Shown here piece by piece: positions 23,785 through 35,850 of a stretch of 64,000 nucleotides of DNA (the first letter of the stretch is position 1; each line of letters opens with the position of its first letter). Under the pieces are notes generated by a model. It worked only from the letters and a program-made list of their open reading frames with translations, did not search any database and was not told the origin of the DNA. The position numbers were made by a program, and so were the translations under genes. Source of the DNA: Siniperca chuatsi (Eukaryota > Chordata > Actinopteri > Centrarchiformes > Sinipercidae); the NCBI RefSeq assembly GCF_020085105.1, contig NC_058061.1:1501784-1565783 (forward strand), given 5' to 3'.

Positions 23785-24350
23785 TTTTGTGGTCCCTGAG
23801 GAGGTTCTAGAGCTCCTTTAGGTAGTTGTAATGTTCCTTTAAGAGGTTCAAGGGGTCGTTACGATGTTCTAGTGGTCAGGAAGGTCTATGGGACCTTAGT
23901 TCGAGGGTTTCTTTAAGTCATTCTAGGGGTCTTGTAGATACTTCTTGAGGTCATCACGGTACTAGAGTTCTTAGTTTTCCTTTAGGTGGTTCTGGTGTTC
24001 TTTTAGGATGTTCTAGAGGTTCTTTATGTGGTTCTAGGTGATTCTTGAATGTAAAATGTGAAAATAAAAAGTAAACAGTAACTAAAGCCATCAGATGAAT
24101 GTAATGGAGTAACATCTAAATTGTTCTAGCGTCCCTTAGGTAGTTTTAGCGTTCTAGAGGTTATTGAGGAGGGTCTAGACATTCTTTAGGTAGTTCTTTT
24201 GTTCCTTTAAGAGGTTCAAGGGGTCGTTACGATGTTCTAGTGGTCAGGAAGGTCTATGGGACCTCAGTTCTAAGGTTTCTTTAAGTCATTCTTGTGGTCA
24301 TCAAGGAGGAGTTCTCAGTTTTCCTTTAGAGCATCCTAAAAGAACACCAG
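23785..24350 (+). repeat. Second block of GGTTCTAG array with a 105-bp direct duplication
   Basis: Same words as the intronic block. Two segments of about 105 bp, starting near 23832 and near 24198, are almost identical over GTTCCTTTAAGAGGTTCAAG, GGGTCGTTACGATGTTCTAG and GTCAGGAAGGTCTATGGGAC. A TACTT-type fragment (about 24055-24115) separates them. Confidence 0.85.
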
Positions 24351-26654
24351 AACCACCTAGAGTTTCTTTATGTGGTTCTTGAATATAACATTTGAATCTA
24401 AAAAGTAAACTCCAGCTGTCTGATAAATGTAATGGCGTAAAAAGTAAATAGTTTGCCTCTGAAGTGTGTGACTGTGATTTTCAGTCTAAAACCTCAAATC
24501 CCCATGTGACGTACTAACAGCAGCAGTTTGCTGCTCCGTCTGCTGCATGTGTGTGTTCAGTGAGTTAGCTATTAGCTCGTCTGCCAGCCATCTGCTGCAC
24601 ACACACCAGGAAACATCTGGCTGACGCTCCACTTCTTAAACAGGTCAGTTTGTACCAAATAATCAGTGAAACAGGCAGGTGATGATGAAGCGAGGAGCTG
24701 TGGGGGGGTCAGACACTCGCGGCGCCTCGGCTCACCTACTGTTCTCTGCTGCTTTGGTAAACGAGGTTTGTCTTCTGGGACTTCTGTACCTTTATTTTCA
24801 GGCCCCTCAGCCACAACGGGGACCCCCTGGTTTTTTGAAAAACTACTACAGTATATACTGGTTTTTGTCAGAGGTATAACGCACATTAGGTGAGCACTGG
24901 AATATCAAACCCACTAACATCAAACACATTTTGTTTCAAAAAGTCACTAAATTGATGAATGTCACATAGATGTTATTTAGTTTTTTGATGTTTCGGAACC
25001 CTTTTGTTATCCTTGTAGGTTACTGTTTTTCATTTGTAGAGTCATTTGACTTATTTTCTTTGTATCTGTCTTTTATACTTGTTTTTCCTTTTCTTGTTTT
25101 ATTGGTTCTATGCGATGTGAAATTGTTGTTGTTTTCATTGTTTCTGTGTGGAGTCCAGGAAGACTAGCGACCACTTTGCGGAAGCTAACAGGATCCAAAT
25201 AGAGAATAAATAATATTGTGTCCTCCAAAACACGAGAGCGAGTTTTCGTTGACCAAACCTTGACCAGCCTGATAATGAGACTGAATTCACTTCAGTCAGA
25301 CATTGTGTTCATATTGGCTGAGTTATTTTGCTCTCACTAAACCTGTTTGTCTTGTTGACGTAATGTTCAGTCGACGTAGAAGTTGTGGTAGCTGTTGCTA
25401 GAAGCAGTCATCCTAATGTTTTTCATGATGATTGAAGAAATATGTTAAGAGTTGTTATTTCTGTACGTCGACTTAAAACAACCTGCAAACATCTAATCCA
25501 CACTCCATTTCTGTGGCCATTTTTCTCTCACTACTTTTCATGAATGAAGCTAGCTAGCTATGAAGACGACTCCCCCATTCTTAATCCAGCCTACGAAGCT
25601 CTGATTGGTCGATTGTTACAGCAATGCTTTAGATTACGGCCCGTAACGCACAGCGTAATTCTTTCCAATTTACAGTGTGCTTATCTGTTCTAACGGTGCA
25701 TCAGTACAGTGCGTACCGATACATATACAGGTGCAAGGGAACAAGACGTGACGTTAGGGAACGAGGGGGACAACCTGGGAGCTTAAACTAACAGGTAGCT
25801 ATGTTAATGTTCCAGGGAGGGCAGCACAGGTTTCCAGATCAAAGCACGGAAGGAGACATTTCACTCTGCACCAAAGGATGGACTTCAGAAGGTCTCTACA
25901 ACATCTCGTTTGACAGTCGGTGTTTCTAGTGAGAGTGTTTTCGGTGACCTGCTGACCTCTGAGCTGGAAGTCCTTCCTGTCTGCTCTCCGGGGCTGCAGG
26001 CCGGCGTGTTGACACTGAGCAGCAGGAAGTGAGATAATCCTGCGGCTGACATGATGAATCCTACATGAAAACAGTGAATTATGGGAACGCTTCCTCCCCT
26101 GTTGAGACCTGGAGCTCCTTCTACCGTCCTTTCTCTGATACTTCCTCCTCCTGTCTCCACAGTGTCTCTCCATTATTTTCCACTTAATTGACGAAATGCA
26201 AGATCTTGATTAAGTTTCATTTTGGTTACAAAACATATATTAGTTTTAGTCACTTTTAGTTTTAGCTGGTAATTCTAGGTCATAAAAATGTGTAAGACTA
26301 CATTTTGGTCATGCCTTTTTAAGTTTATTTGTCAAGTTCTTTTACATAATCATTTCCGTGACCTTTCATCGAGCACCTGTGACCTTCCCCCTTTTTTATG
26401 TAATCTGTTTCAGTTTTTCACATCCTGTTACTCTTTCTCTATTTGGCTCATCTATTTCTCTCTCTAATAACATCCTCACTTTCCTCTGATCCTAATAATA
26501 CCAAATGATGATCATGCTGACAGGAACACATCCTGTATTCCTCTGTCACATGCCCTCCACTCTTTTCACTCTCTCTTCTGCTGCCTCTTATCTTTGACTC
26601 ACTTTTTTACTTTAGTGTTTCTGTTTTTAAAGAGGAGGAGGACATTTTAAAAAA

Positions 26655-27180
26655 TTGGTGATATTATATATTTTATTTCTTGTCATTAATTCCCATGTTC
26701 AGACTCAAACCATCATGAACGTCTCTGCTAACAGGTGTGTGTGTGTAAATCACAGCTGATGGATCTTCTTCCTCCATCGTTGTCCAAAAACTATTAAAAC
26801 ACATCAGCGAGCCGCTCTGCTGCACTGGGTGACATGTTCCTTCATCACCACGAACACACACACTGTAGTTTATTCTGCCTCAGCCCCACACACACCGTCC
26901 TGCTGCCCCAAACACTCACTACAGCACCACATGTGGATTCATCCGCCGCTGGAAATAGTCCCCAACAGATGCTCTGTTTCCTCCTGTTGGTCTGATAAAA
27001 ACTACAGCGAGCAGCTGTTTGAGGAAACTACTGAGCCTTTTTAAACATCAAACTACAGATCTGTGAGGAGTTTTTAAAGATCTTCAGCAGGAACCAATGG
27101 GCTCGCAGCTGAGAGCCGCAGACCTGAGAGTTGGTCTGGGCCTGCACATGGGGTTTGATGACAAGCAGAATGATACTTTA
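26655..27180 (+). repeat. Dispersed repeat family X, copy 2 (longest)
   Basis: Longest of three copies in this window. It includes the segment CCACATGTGGATTCATCCGC, CTGGAAATAGTCCCCAACAG and the shared tail. It carries two internal segments absent from copy 3. No open frame of note; probably non-autonomous. Confidence 0.85.
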
Positions 27181-28854
27181 AGCAGAGCTGAGGCTGATTT
27201 GACCTTTTCTGTGGCGCCAGATTTTACATTTTTCACTCCACTACTAGAAAACATCTACGAATACAAATATTTTTCTGCCATTTTTCATCAATTCAACAGT
27301 TTTGTTTCCAGGTCTGTAAAGAGCACTGAAGCCTCATGGGGCTGCTGGTGTGACTCCACACTTTAATAAAAGTTTAGTCTTAGTTTCTGGGCCACGTGAA
27401 GCTACCAAAATGCAAAGTCAACTTTTCCGCCAAAGAAAACGAACAGCATGTAAGATTACAAAGCTGGAGTTTGACTGTGGCTCAGTGAACACACCTGTAT
27501 TCACAGGAAGGAACAGAAGAGCACAAACGCAGTCCTGTGCGCTCCAATAGCTGCTAACCTCACCACTTTACATGCACAGCCTGTAACCATCTGTTGTAAA
27601 GAGGAAGCAGGGGAGGATGTCTCCAGAGAGATGGAGCCAAAGCAAATAAGTCACATCATCCCTAACCCAGAAATGGATCCTGGAAGGAAGTGATTTAACA
27701 CTCATCCACGTCCCTGGACAGACGTCTAATGGGCCAGGAAGGAAAATCAATCTCCATTCATTCATTAAACATCTCATTTTGGTCTGATTGCTTTGGAGAG
27801 AAACACTTCAAAAACCACAAGACATCCTTTGGGGAAATAATATTATGTGAACACAGAGAGCCACTAGGACTGCGAGCAGGAAATGAAAAATGTAATCAAT
27901 TTCACTCAAGTGGAAACTGAATGTAAATTAGATCTGAAGAACTGCGTCTCTCCTGGGACAAACATTAGAGACAGTCAGGATAAAGGGAGACATTAACAGA
28001 TATGAAATGACTTTATATCTGTACACATTAGTAGGTGCCTGGTTTCCCAGCTAACTGGGTCTCTCAACAGCTCCAGCCTCTCTTTCAGGCCCTGCTGTGG
28101 TGACCCCTCGATCTGGATCAAAGGACTCACCGGGGGCCCTGCGGGCCCTCACTGACCCCCGAGAGGATCATCTGCAAAAGCAAAAGTCTGCTCAGGGTTT
28201 GAAAATAAGGCCAGATGTGCCCAGCTGGACTCTGCAGAAGCTGCGAGAGTGGAGATTTAAACCGCATTAAAGCACATAAATCTAATCTTTTTGTATTTGT
28301 TTCCACCTTCTGAGGTAACAGGAGGAGACACACTGGATAACACCTGTGTCTCTTTGGGAAAGCCCAGCTTGACTCTGTCACTTCACACTCGGTTGAAAGG
28401 TGTCCCTCGTAGTGATGAACACACAGACGATTCTCACAGTTTCAGCTCTACGGAGCTTTTCAGCCTCTTTTAGGTCATTTTAGCTTCACAGCACTTTTAC
28501 TGGTTCGGCCTCTCCGCTGTCATCGACCTGCTTTCCAGAGAAGAAGCTGTAAAAGGCCGCTGAACGCTACCTGCTCAGCAGCAGACAGCGCAGTCAGAGA
28601 GCAGCTGCTGAACATAGCGGAGCATCTAGCTGCTAAAGAGCCAGATGTTTCCCTCAGCAGCTGCTGTCAACTTAAAAGTTGATAACGTGTCAGTGTTGTG
28701 TTTACAACGTGTTGCATTGCCCCCAAGTGGCCAAAACACATTTAAAACAGCTTAAAGTGTATTGTTCCAAGTCCTCCAAATGAAACATCGCAACAGAAAT
28801 GTTGACATCACCGTTACAGATCACTGATTACTGTTTTACGGTGACGCTGTGGTT

Positions 28855-28975
28855 AAGCTTTGGTTACGTTTAGGCTCAAAAATGACTTGGTGAGTTAGGA
28901 AACATCATGGTTTGGGTTAAAATGACCAACTTTGTACTTTGCTAAATTTAGAGGGCCGTCGCTGCCATGACTGCA
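28855..28975 (+). repeat. GGTTTAGGCTCAAAAATGAC-type teleost repeat fragment
   Basis: GTTTAGGCTCAAAAATGACT, GTTAGGAAACATCATGGTTT and AACTTTGTACTTTGCTAAAT match a common fish repeat, also seen in part at 51.4-51.6 kb. Confidence 0.6.
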
Positions 28976-31058
28976 ATGTAAACGTGTGATTCAGGCAGTC
29001 TGTCCTGTTAAAGTCTGATGTTTCGTTGATCCACCCGACCTCGTCCCGACACTGACTCTGTCGCTCTATAACAGCGTCACCTGACTTCCTCCTTTGTGCT
29101 GTCACATGACCGTAAACAGATGTAGCTTTGGGCTCGCTTACTGAAATGGCGATGCTGACGTGTGATGAATTCTGTAAATGTGAATTCATCGCGTGTCACT
29201 GTCACATGGTTGTTAATGTCCTGTTGATTGGTTGCTGAATGTCGTGGGTGGGTGTTACCTGTTCTGAGGGGTGGAAGGAAACACAAATGCAAGCGCTGAA
29301 GTATGTTGGTTTAGTTTTCGTGTGTGTGGACGCCGTCATCTCTGTGGGGACGTTGTTGTGTTTCTTCTCCACCATCTGTTGATCAGCGGAGCGGAGTGGC
29401 GTAAACGCCGTCGCCCGTACGCTCGTGCCCATGCACGATACAAACACTACTAGTGGTCAAAAACTTGCTTTGCTTTTTGTATGAATTTTATAATTCTTTT
29501 TGGTTTTCTGCATATTTTACTATTTTACACTGTGACAGTGTGGATGAGCAAGTTCAGACATTTGTCCTGCGATAATAAAGAGAATTATTTCTTTAAATCT
29601 GCTGGAACACAGAAACCAGACATCTGGAGGCTGAACAGGGAGAAGATGTTTCAGCAACTCGTCCTCTCGGGATCAGAGAACAACATGAGCGTGAAGTCAG
29701 CAAAACTGCACTGAAAAGTGGAACTGTAACTTCCCTTTGTGCTATTTAGGCTGCACCTGCAGCGCGGGCTGGCTGGGAGTTTGAAGGGAAAGGATGCCAG
29801 AGCAGAGAAACCTCCTGCAGACACAAGACCTCCACAAGGTCAGCTGTTAACCAGAACCACCCGCAGCCGACTGATCGCATGATGAGCAGCTCTAATGAAA
29901 CGATTCCTCTCTTATAATATTCAGAAACGAGCTGACAAAACCACACGAGAAGTCTTTTCACTGGGATTTCTGTACTGGCTCAACGGGCTGTTTGTCAGCG
30001 TCTCTTCTAGACAAAATGTCCGACGCTGCACACACAGCCAGCGGTTTCCCACACAACAGCAGGACACAGGAAATTGTTAGCACGCTGCGTTGTTCGAAGG
30101 AGCTGATTCTGTGTTTGAGTCTTCAAATGATTCTTTCTGCTGTCCTTCGTCTCCACAGAAACTCTGCCTCGGACCACCGAGGACGTGGGACTGGAGCTGT
30201 TTGGAGGCTTTAGAGGACAACAGGGATCAGGATGATAAATAAACCTCAGCTGTTTGTCTCAGCTGATTCCTCCCAGATGTTAAACTCTGCAGGGCCGGGT
30301 GCTGAGTGGCTTTCGACCGGAGGGCGGGGGTCTCCCGGGGGGCTGCAGGGGGATTCTGGGAGAACAAATGTGACCCAGACAAGGACAAGTCTGTACTAAA
30401 TTAATATAAAATCCTCATCCTTTAAACAACTCCACAGTCTGAGCCCACGTACTGAAACACATCTGCTTCTTAAATGTCCACATGATGAGCCTCTGAACAC
30501 GTTGGTCTGCCTCGATGTTTCACTTTTTATTAGACAGTAAACTTTCAAAAGTGAAGATGTTATTTAAGGTGGTCTGGTAAAATGGCAAATTAAGGTATTT
30601 TCCTCCTCTATAAGTCCCTTAACTCATTTTGAGGAGGTTTAACAGAAAAGTTAGAGGTTATTTAAAGGAACAGCCAGTGGATTTACAGAGTGTGCTAGTG
30701 ACAGAGCACCAGCTGAAGGGAGGAAAGAGTTAAAACCAGTAGGAGGTGGTATGGAGGGGAGGTGTGGGGGAGGGCAGTCCCCCCCGTTTTTCTATTGATA
30801 GCCATATTCCCCCATTTATTCCTGCAGTCAGGACGATGCAGATTGAAGAGCAGAGGCGCGACCTGTAGAGCCGAGGACAGTCTGACCGTTTGAGTTCGTT
30901 TCAGACAAACAGAAAACACACAAGGAATGGAGCTGCACACTTCACCTGTAAGTGTTTTTACTTTTCTTCCTCCAGGACAGAAAGCAAGTGGCATTCAAAC
31001 GTATCAACCTGCAGTGATAACAGTCAGGTTTAACAGCAGAAACACAGTGTTAAATCAG

Positions 31059-31084
31059 TGTGTGTGTGTGTGTGTGTGTGTGTG
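31059..31084 (+). repeat. (TG)n microsatellite
   Basis: Uninterrupted TG dinucleotide run of about 13 units. Confidence 0.95.
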
Positions 31085-32674
31085 CTACCAGCAGCTCTGC
31101 AGTATTTTCTCTCCGTGGTCACATCATTACAGACTGCTGATCTCAGAGCACTGAGGGGAATCTCCTTAAAGTTTCATTTGCGAACAGAAAAACTCCCTTT
31201 AAAACATTTTGATGCTTAACAACATTAAATGTTAGAAATGCTCCTCCTGCTCTGACGTGAACTAATACCTGACTTTAAGGGGATCTGGCATCAAGGCATT
31301 CAATTAAGATATTTAAGGGTTTTTGTATGAAGAGGCGCGTGCACAAATTACAGGACGATGACGGTTTTATTTTTAATGCACAGAATCATTATTTTCACAA
31401 ATGTGAGACAAGATTTTACGCACAAACTGGATTTTCACAGTAATGGAGGGAGGGTCTGAGTGATTAGGGCTCAAATAAGAATCAGAAATAAGTCATTGGA
31501 AGCTGTGACATCAGAGTCTTAACACTATCAAACTTAAAGACCTTAGAAAGTTAAATGTCTGAATAACTTTTCTTTTCCTCTTAATTTGCAAGATGGAAAG
31601 TCAGGATTTGGTGGCTGAAACTTTGAATTATTAATGGAATCTGCATTAAAGCTTAACGCTGGGATGTTAATGTTTAAATTCTCTCCTTTCTGTCCTCTGT
31701 TCAATTAGACTAGTTAAGGTGGACTTATTTTGCAGTGCAGCCATCACTCATCACAGACTCACCGTCCAGAGGAAACAGGGCGGCTCCAGTCAGCCAAATC
31801 AGGCACAATTCTAGTGATTCTCAATATTTCTGTCAAAATAAATTCTTGAAAGTGTCATTTTATCCATGTAGTGGAGAACAAATCCACCTTAACCAGCCTC
31901 TCTGTGTTAGTAGGTTCTGATTGTGACCTCCTGCTACACAATAAGAGAAACACCGTACTTATATTAAAGCAGACCAAGTTCTTGGTCGGACAAAAAAAAG
32001 ACAGTGGAAGATGTAAGTTTGGACATTTTTCCAAATTTCACCCATCAATGGCTAGACTAACCAATAAATAATCGTTAAAAACAGCCCCGCTATATATCAC
32101 AATCCATCACAACAACAACCACACGTCCCCACGGACAGAGCGCAGCTGGACAGACAGACATCAGACTGTCCGGCTGTCCGACTGTCTCCCTTTATCCTGA
32201 CTGTCTCAAAGTGACCTCTTCAAGGAAAGAAAAGCTTCAGAGCTCTTCTGAGTTCGGAGCCAGACAGTGGATGGTTGTCTCCTGATGATCAGGTCCCTGT
32301 CTCGCGAAGCCACACTGGTGGGTTATCCAGCCATCTTTGAGTTTAGCTCTGGTTTCCCGGCATCACAAACCTGGCTCAGATTTAACCGAGGTACATCACT
32401 ATGGTAACTGGGGTAGATCGCCGCGGAAACAGATGCTGCGCAGTTAACCTGCTGCCTTCTAACAAACTCAGTAAAGAGCTCAGTAAATCATAAATGCAAC
32501 ATTTCGGTCAGATTTCATTTCTTCAAGCCTTTTTTTGTTGCTCAGACTGTCTGAACTTTTCCTCTCAGCTTCGGCCGCAGAAACAGCTTCAACTGTTCGT
32601 TCATCATGAGACAAAAAAACCCCACCAAAATGCTTTGGACAGTGTATTTCTCTTATTCTATTCTAGTATATATT

Positions 32675-32707
32675 TCCCGTCTCTGAATATCTAATTCAGA
32701 GACGGGA
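32675..32707. other. Perfect 14-bp stem inverted repeat, 5-nt spacer
   Basis: The arm TCCCGTCTCTGAAT and its exact reverse complement ATTCAGAGACGGGA are separated by ATCTA. The site is isolated in intergenic DNA about 1.3 kb upstream of tmem100. Confidence 0.85.
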
Positions 32708-33329
32708 TCTATCTAATTCTCCCCGGTTTATGTTGGATCGTATTTGAGCGAGACGCCTCCCTGTTTTCTGACCTGCTGTTGTTTGTCATGTTGATTTGCT
32801 GTCAGCGAAATCTCAACACTCTGTTTCACATTAGTGTAATCAACATCATGGAAGCACCGCAGCAGTCACTCCTAAGTAAGAGGGAGGAGAGCTTTGTCAA
32901 CACATGAAAATGCTGTGATGCCTCAACTTATCTGAAAAGGTCTAATGTCACCAAACTTAGACAGAACTTGGAGGTTGTCCCGGTAAGGTTGTCCCCTGTG
33001 ATCCATCTCGTAGGTTCGTTAAGGATTTTTCTGTAAAGTGCTTTCTTCTACAGCCAGTCGTGACCAAAAGCTTGGCGACGATTCGTGAAAGACTAAAAAC
33101 ATGTGCAAAACAGCTGAGAAAGAGTAATAAAAGACCTGTACACTTGCAAAGGCTGTCAGCAGGTTATCACATACAGCTCTGGACTGTCAGCACCAGAGGA
33201 TTCAACTCAGCAGCAAACCGACATTCAGTTTAATAATAACTTTAATGATCCGATTCATCACAGGCAGGGCTGAAACTCTGCTCCTGCCTGATTATATATA
33301 CACATGTAACTGTATGTCCTTTTTATTGC

Positions 33330-33510
33330 TTCCTTTAGTGTTACTTTTATATACTTTGTTCTATTTTAGTGCGTATTTTATTGTTTTATTCTGTTCTATT
33401 TTAAATATTTGAATATCTACATGTTCTGTGTGTAGTGTGGAGGGGGCTGCAGCTGCATTTCATCCTGTAGTCCTGATTATGACAATAAAGCTGAACCTTC
33501 ACCTTAATAT
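33330..33510 (+). mobile_element. LINE 3'-end-like fragment (GACAATAAAGCTGAA)
   Basis: T-rich stretch ending GCTGCATTTCATCCTGTAG and ATGACAATAAAGCTGAACCT, resembling a common fish retroelement 3' end. It lies about 500 bp before the tmem100 coding exon. Confidence 0.55.
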
Positions 33511-34010
33511 CCCAGCTGGCTAGCTAGCGTTAGCTACTCGGCTACATGGCAGCAACAAATCGAGCCAAGCAGAATCCGACTGTAATAACTTGATTTCCAC
33601 GATGTAGACGTTACATTGACACATTGTGTAAAAACCAAAATGAATCAAAGTACTTCGCCCAGTCGTGATGGCAGATTAACTGGTGTTCAATCAAACCTTT
33701 TGGCTTTACAAGTTTTTGCTAAAAGGCTAAAATGACTCATTCTGACACTACAAAAGCGAATTATTACGCAGTTTTATTCTTTCAGTGGCTTAAATGGTAA
33801 TTTAGTATCTCTTAACTAAAACTTAAAACTTGTTTTATTTATCATAATCGTCTCATTTACGTCAGGCCACTGTAGCTGTGCCAGAGGCCCGTTGACAATC
33901 AGATCTTTAGACTGAGGTCAACACAAGAGACAGAATCCTCAACACCTCTTTAATTTTCTGTTTTCAGCTAGCTGTTCTGTGATTGGCTGATCGCTGACAT
34001 CAGTATCGAG

Positions 34011-34484
34011 ATGGCCCACCTCTTCCTCGCCAGTAAGATCACCATGCCGGACGACCTGCACAGCAAAGGTGGCGCCAGGATCCCCAGGAGCGCCATGAGG
34101 ATGCCGAAATCAATCTCTGCCGAGAAGCTGAGTCGGGACAAGCCCAGGAAGGACCACAGCGTCGTCGTGACAGCGCACGTCCCGCACCTCAACGAGGTCC
34201 AACTGATGGCGGCCACTGGCGGCGCCGAGATGTCCTGCTACCGCTGCACCGTGCCATTCGGCGTGGTCGTCCTCATTGCCGGCATCGTGGTCACGGCGGT
34301 GGCGTACACCTTCAACTCCCATGGGTCCACCATCTCGGTGCTGGGACTGGTGCTGCTGTCTGCTGGACTGGGCCTGCTGGGCTCCAGCGCCATCTGCTGG
34401 AGGGTCCGACTGAGGAAGAAGAAGGACAAACGGAGGGAGAGCCAGACCGCCCTCCTGGCCAGCCAGGGATACTGCGTGGCCTGA
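34011..34484 (+). CDS. tmem100: Transmembrane protein 100
   Basis: Two-pass membrane protein of the TMEM100 family. In mammals it is a BMP9/BMP10-ALK1-induced endothelial factor needed for vascular development, and it modulates TRPA1-TRPV1 in sensory neurons. The 157-aa product is somewhat longer than the mammalian protein (about 134 aa), with the extra length in the variable N-terminus. The diagnostic part is clear: EVQLMAATGGAEMSCYRC at about 62-79, membrane segment 1 at about 82-101 (VVVLIAGIVVTAVAYTFNSHG), membrane segment 2 at about 106-130, then a basic juxtamembrane stretch (RLRKKKDKRRESQTALLASQ) that matches the family C-terminus. The coding region is a single exon; a TTTTCAG acceptor ends at 33967. 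An in-frame TAG at 33969 supports the ATG at 34011, the first ATG after it. One or more upstream non-coding exons are expected, as in mammals, but I could not place them. Many teleosts carry a and b copies; which this is cannot be told here. Confidence 0.96.
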   Translation: MAHLFLASKITMPDDLHSKGGARIPRSAMRMPKSISAEKLSRDKPRKDHSVVVTAHVPHLNEVQLMAATGGAEMSCYRCTVPFGVVVLIAGIVVTAVAYTFNSHGSTISVLGLVLLSAGLGLLGSSAICWRVRLRKKKDKRRESQTALLASQGYCVA

Positions 34485-34757
34485 TCGCCGCTGCAGAGGA
34501 AAATACCCATTAGGAACTTTAGACGATCCAGTCCTGAGCGGAGTTCAAGTTTAAGCTCGTTTTATCCGAAAAGTCACGCTGGTGGTTCAGATGATTAACT
34601 TCAGGGACACAGTGAACCTGAACGCACCAGACTAACAATGTAAAGTTTAACAGGGACATGAACTGGTGAAGCTGCAGGGTCTCGTCCGTCTGAGGTGGCG
34701 ATGACTCCGCAGAGTGTTTGGACACATGGCAGCCTGCAGGATGATTCAGCAGCAGAA

Positions 34758-34763
34758 AATAAA
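34758..34763 (+). terminator. Candidate polyadenylation signal for tmem100
   Basis: AATAAA lies 274 bp after the tmem100 stop codon. Mammalian TMEM100 has a longer 3' UTR, so a further distal site could also be used. Confidence 0.35.
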
Positions 34764-34837
34764 ACTATACTGGAAGTGCTGGACGATGGACAGGCGCTAA
34801 ACTTTCTTTTATAAAGCTCCAGTGCTGAGACGACGTT

Positions 34838-35850
34838 TAACAATCGATTATTCAAAAAACTATTTTGATAAATCATTTAGGTCATTTATGAATCCAAACA
34901 TTCATCCGGTTTCAGCTTCTCAAATCTGCCCCATTTCTCTGTTTTTATATCATTTGGGTTTTGGGCTGTTGGTGGGACAAAACAAGCTATTTGGAGACGT
35001 CACCTTGAGCTCTGAGAAGCTGTAATGGGCATTTTCTACGGTGACCCCTGAGGGTCACACGGTAGAAGAAATATTGCCACAGAAATCTGTGCAGAGGGAT
35101 TACTAAACTGAAGAAAGGCTCCTGGAATCTGCATCTGGCATTGAGAATAAAAGCAAAGCACTAATAACTGGTGTCAGAAGAAAAGCGGAAACACTAACGT
35201 ATCTTTGACTGTTTTGTCCTCTTAAAGTACAAGTTATATCTCAAAATACGTCCCCTCGACTGCACTCTGTCCTCACATAAACAGTGACTTGGCTCATGGC
35301 CAGTCAGTTGCAGGATCTGTTGATATCTCGAAGATAGTCAAAGCAAACAGGATGCACTCGTGTCATAACAAAGGCTCTGAAGACTGAAAACAGAGATTTC
35401 AGTTTTGATTTGTTTGTTTTTTAAAATTGTCATTATGGGTTATCATGTGTAGAATTAATTGCCCAAAAAGTAAATGTAATCAATTTTAAATTTAATTTGG
35501 AACATGATAAAGTGTGCAAAAAAAGCCACTTGTTCATTAACACTCACACAGGACTGTCTAATTTATACTCTGCTCTGATTGGCTGATAGTTACTGTATTA
35601 CGTGCATCAAACAGGAGAGGACGCGTTTTAAATGTGAATTCATTCAGTGGGTGTAAATAACAAATTACGTTCCCCTAACAATATCTAACCCCCCACCGCT
35701 TTTATTCTGAAGGTCAGAGGTCCATATTAGTTTATTGTTTCCTCTTTAAGATGTTTTACTACCATGTGACTCACGAGCGGCTCCGTGTTTTTCGGACATT
35801 TTATAGACTCAACGATTAATTGATTCATCAAAAAGTCAGCAGATGTTTTG
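34838..35850. repeat. Same repeat family as at 4.3 kb, split by about 745 bp
   Basis: The left part (34838-35040, AATCGATTATTC to AATGGGCATTTTCTAC) is followed about 745 bp later (35786-35850) by the expected continuation TTTCGGACATTTTATAGACT and CAACGATTAATTGATTCATC. The intervening DNA is probably a later insertion. Confidence 0.65.

Larger units (their letters stand above)
22800..33320. other. Intergenic region between TBP-like gene and tmem100
   Basis: Apart from the listed repeats I see no coding exon. A stretch at about 27700-28100 is free of recognisable repeats and could hold conserved non-coding DNA. Non-coding 5' exons of tmem100 may be hidden here. Confidence 0.4.

Noticed and set aside
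34110-34510. Minus-strand open frames opposite tmem100
   Set aside because: They mirror the GC-rich tmem100 coding exon and show no family similarity or splice support.
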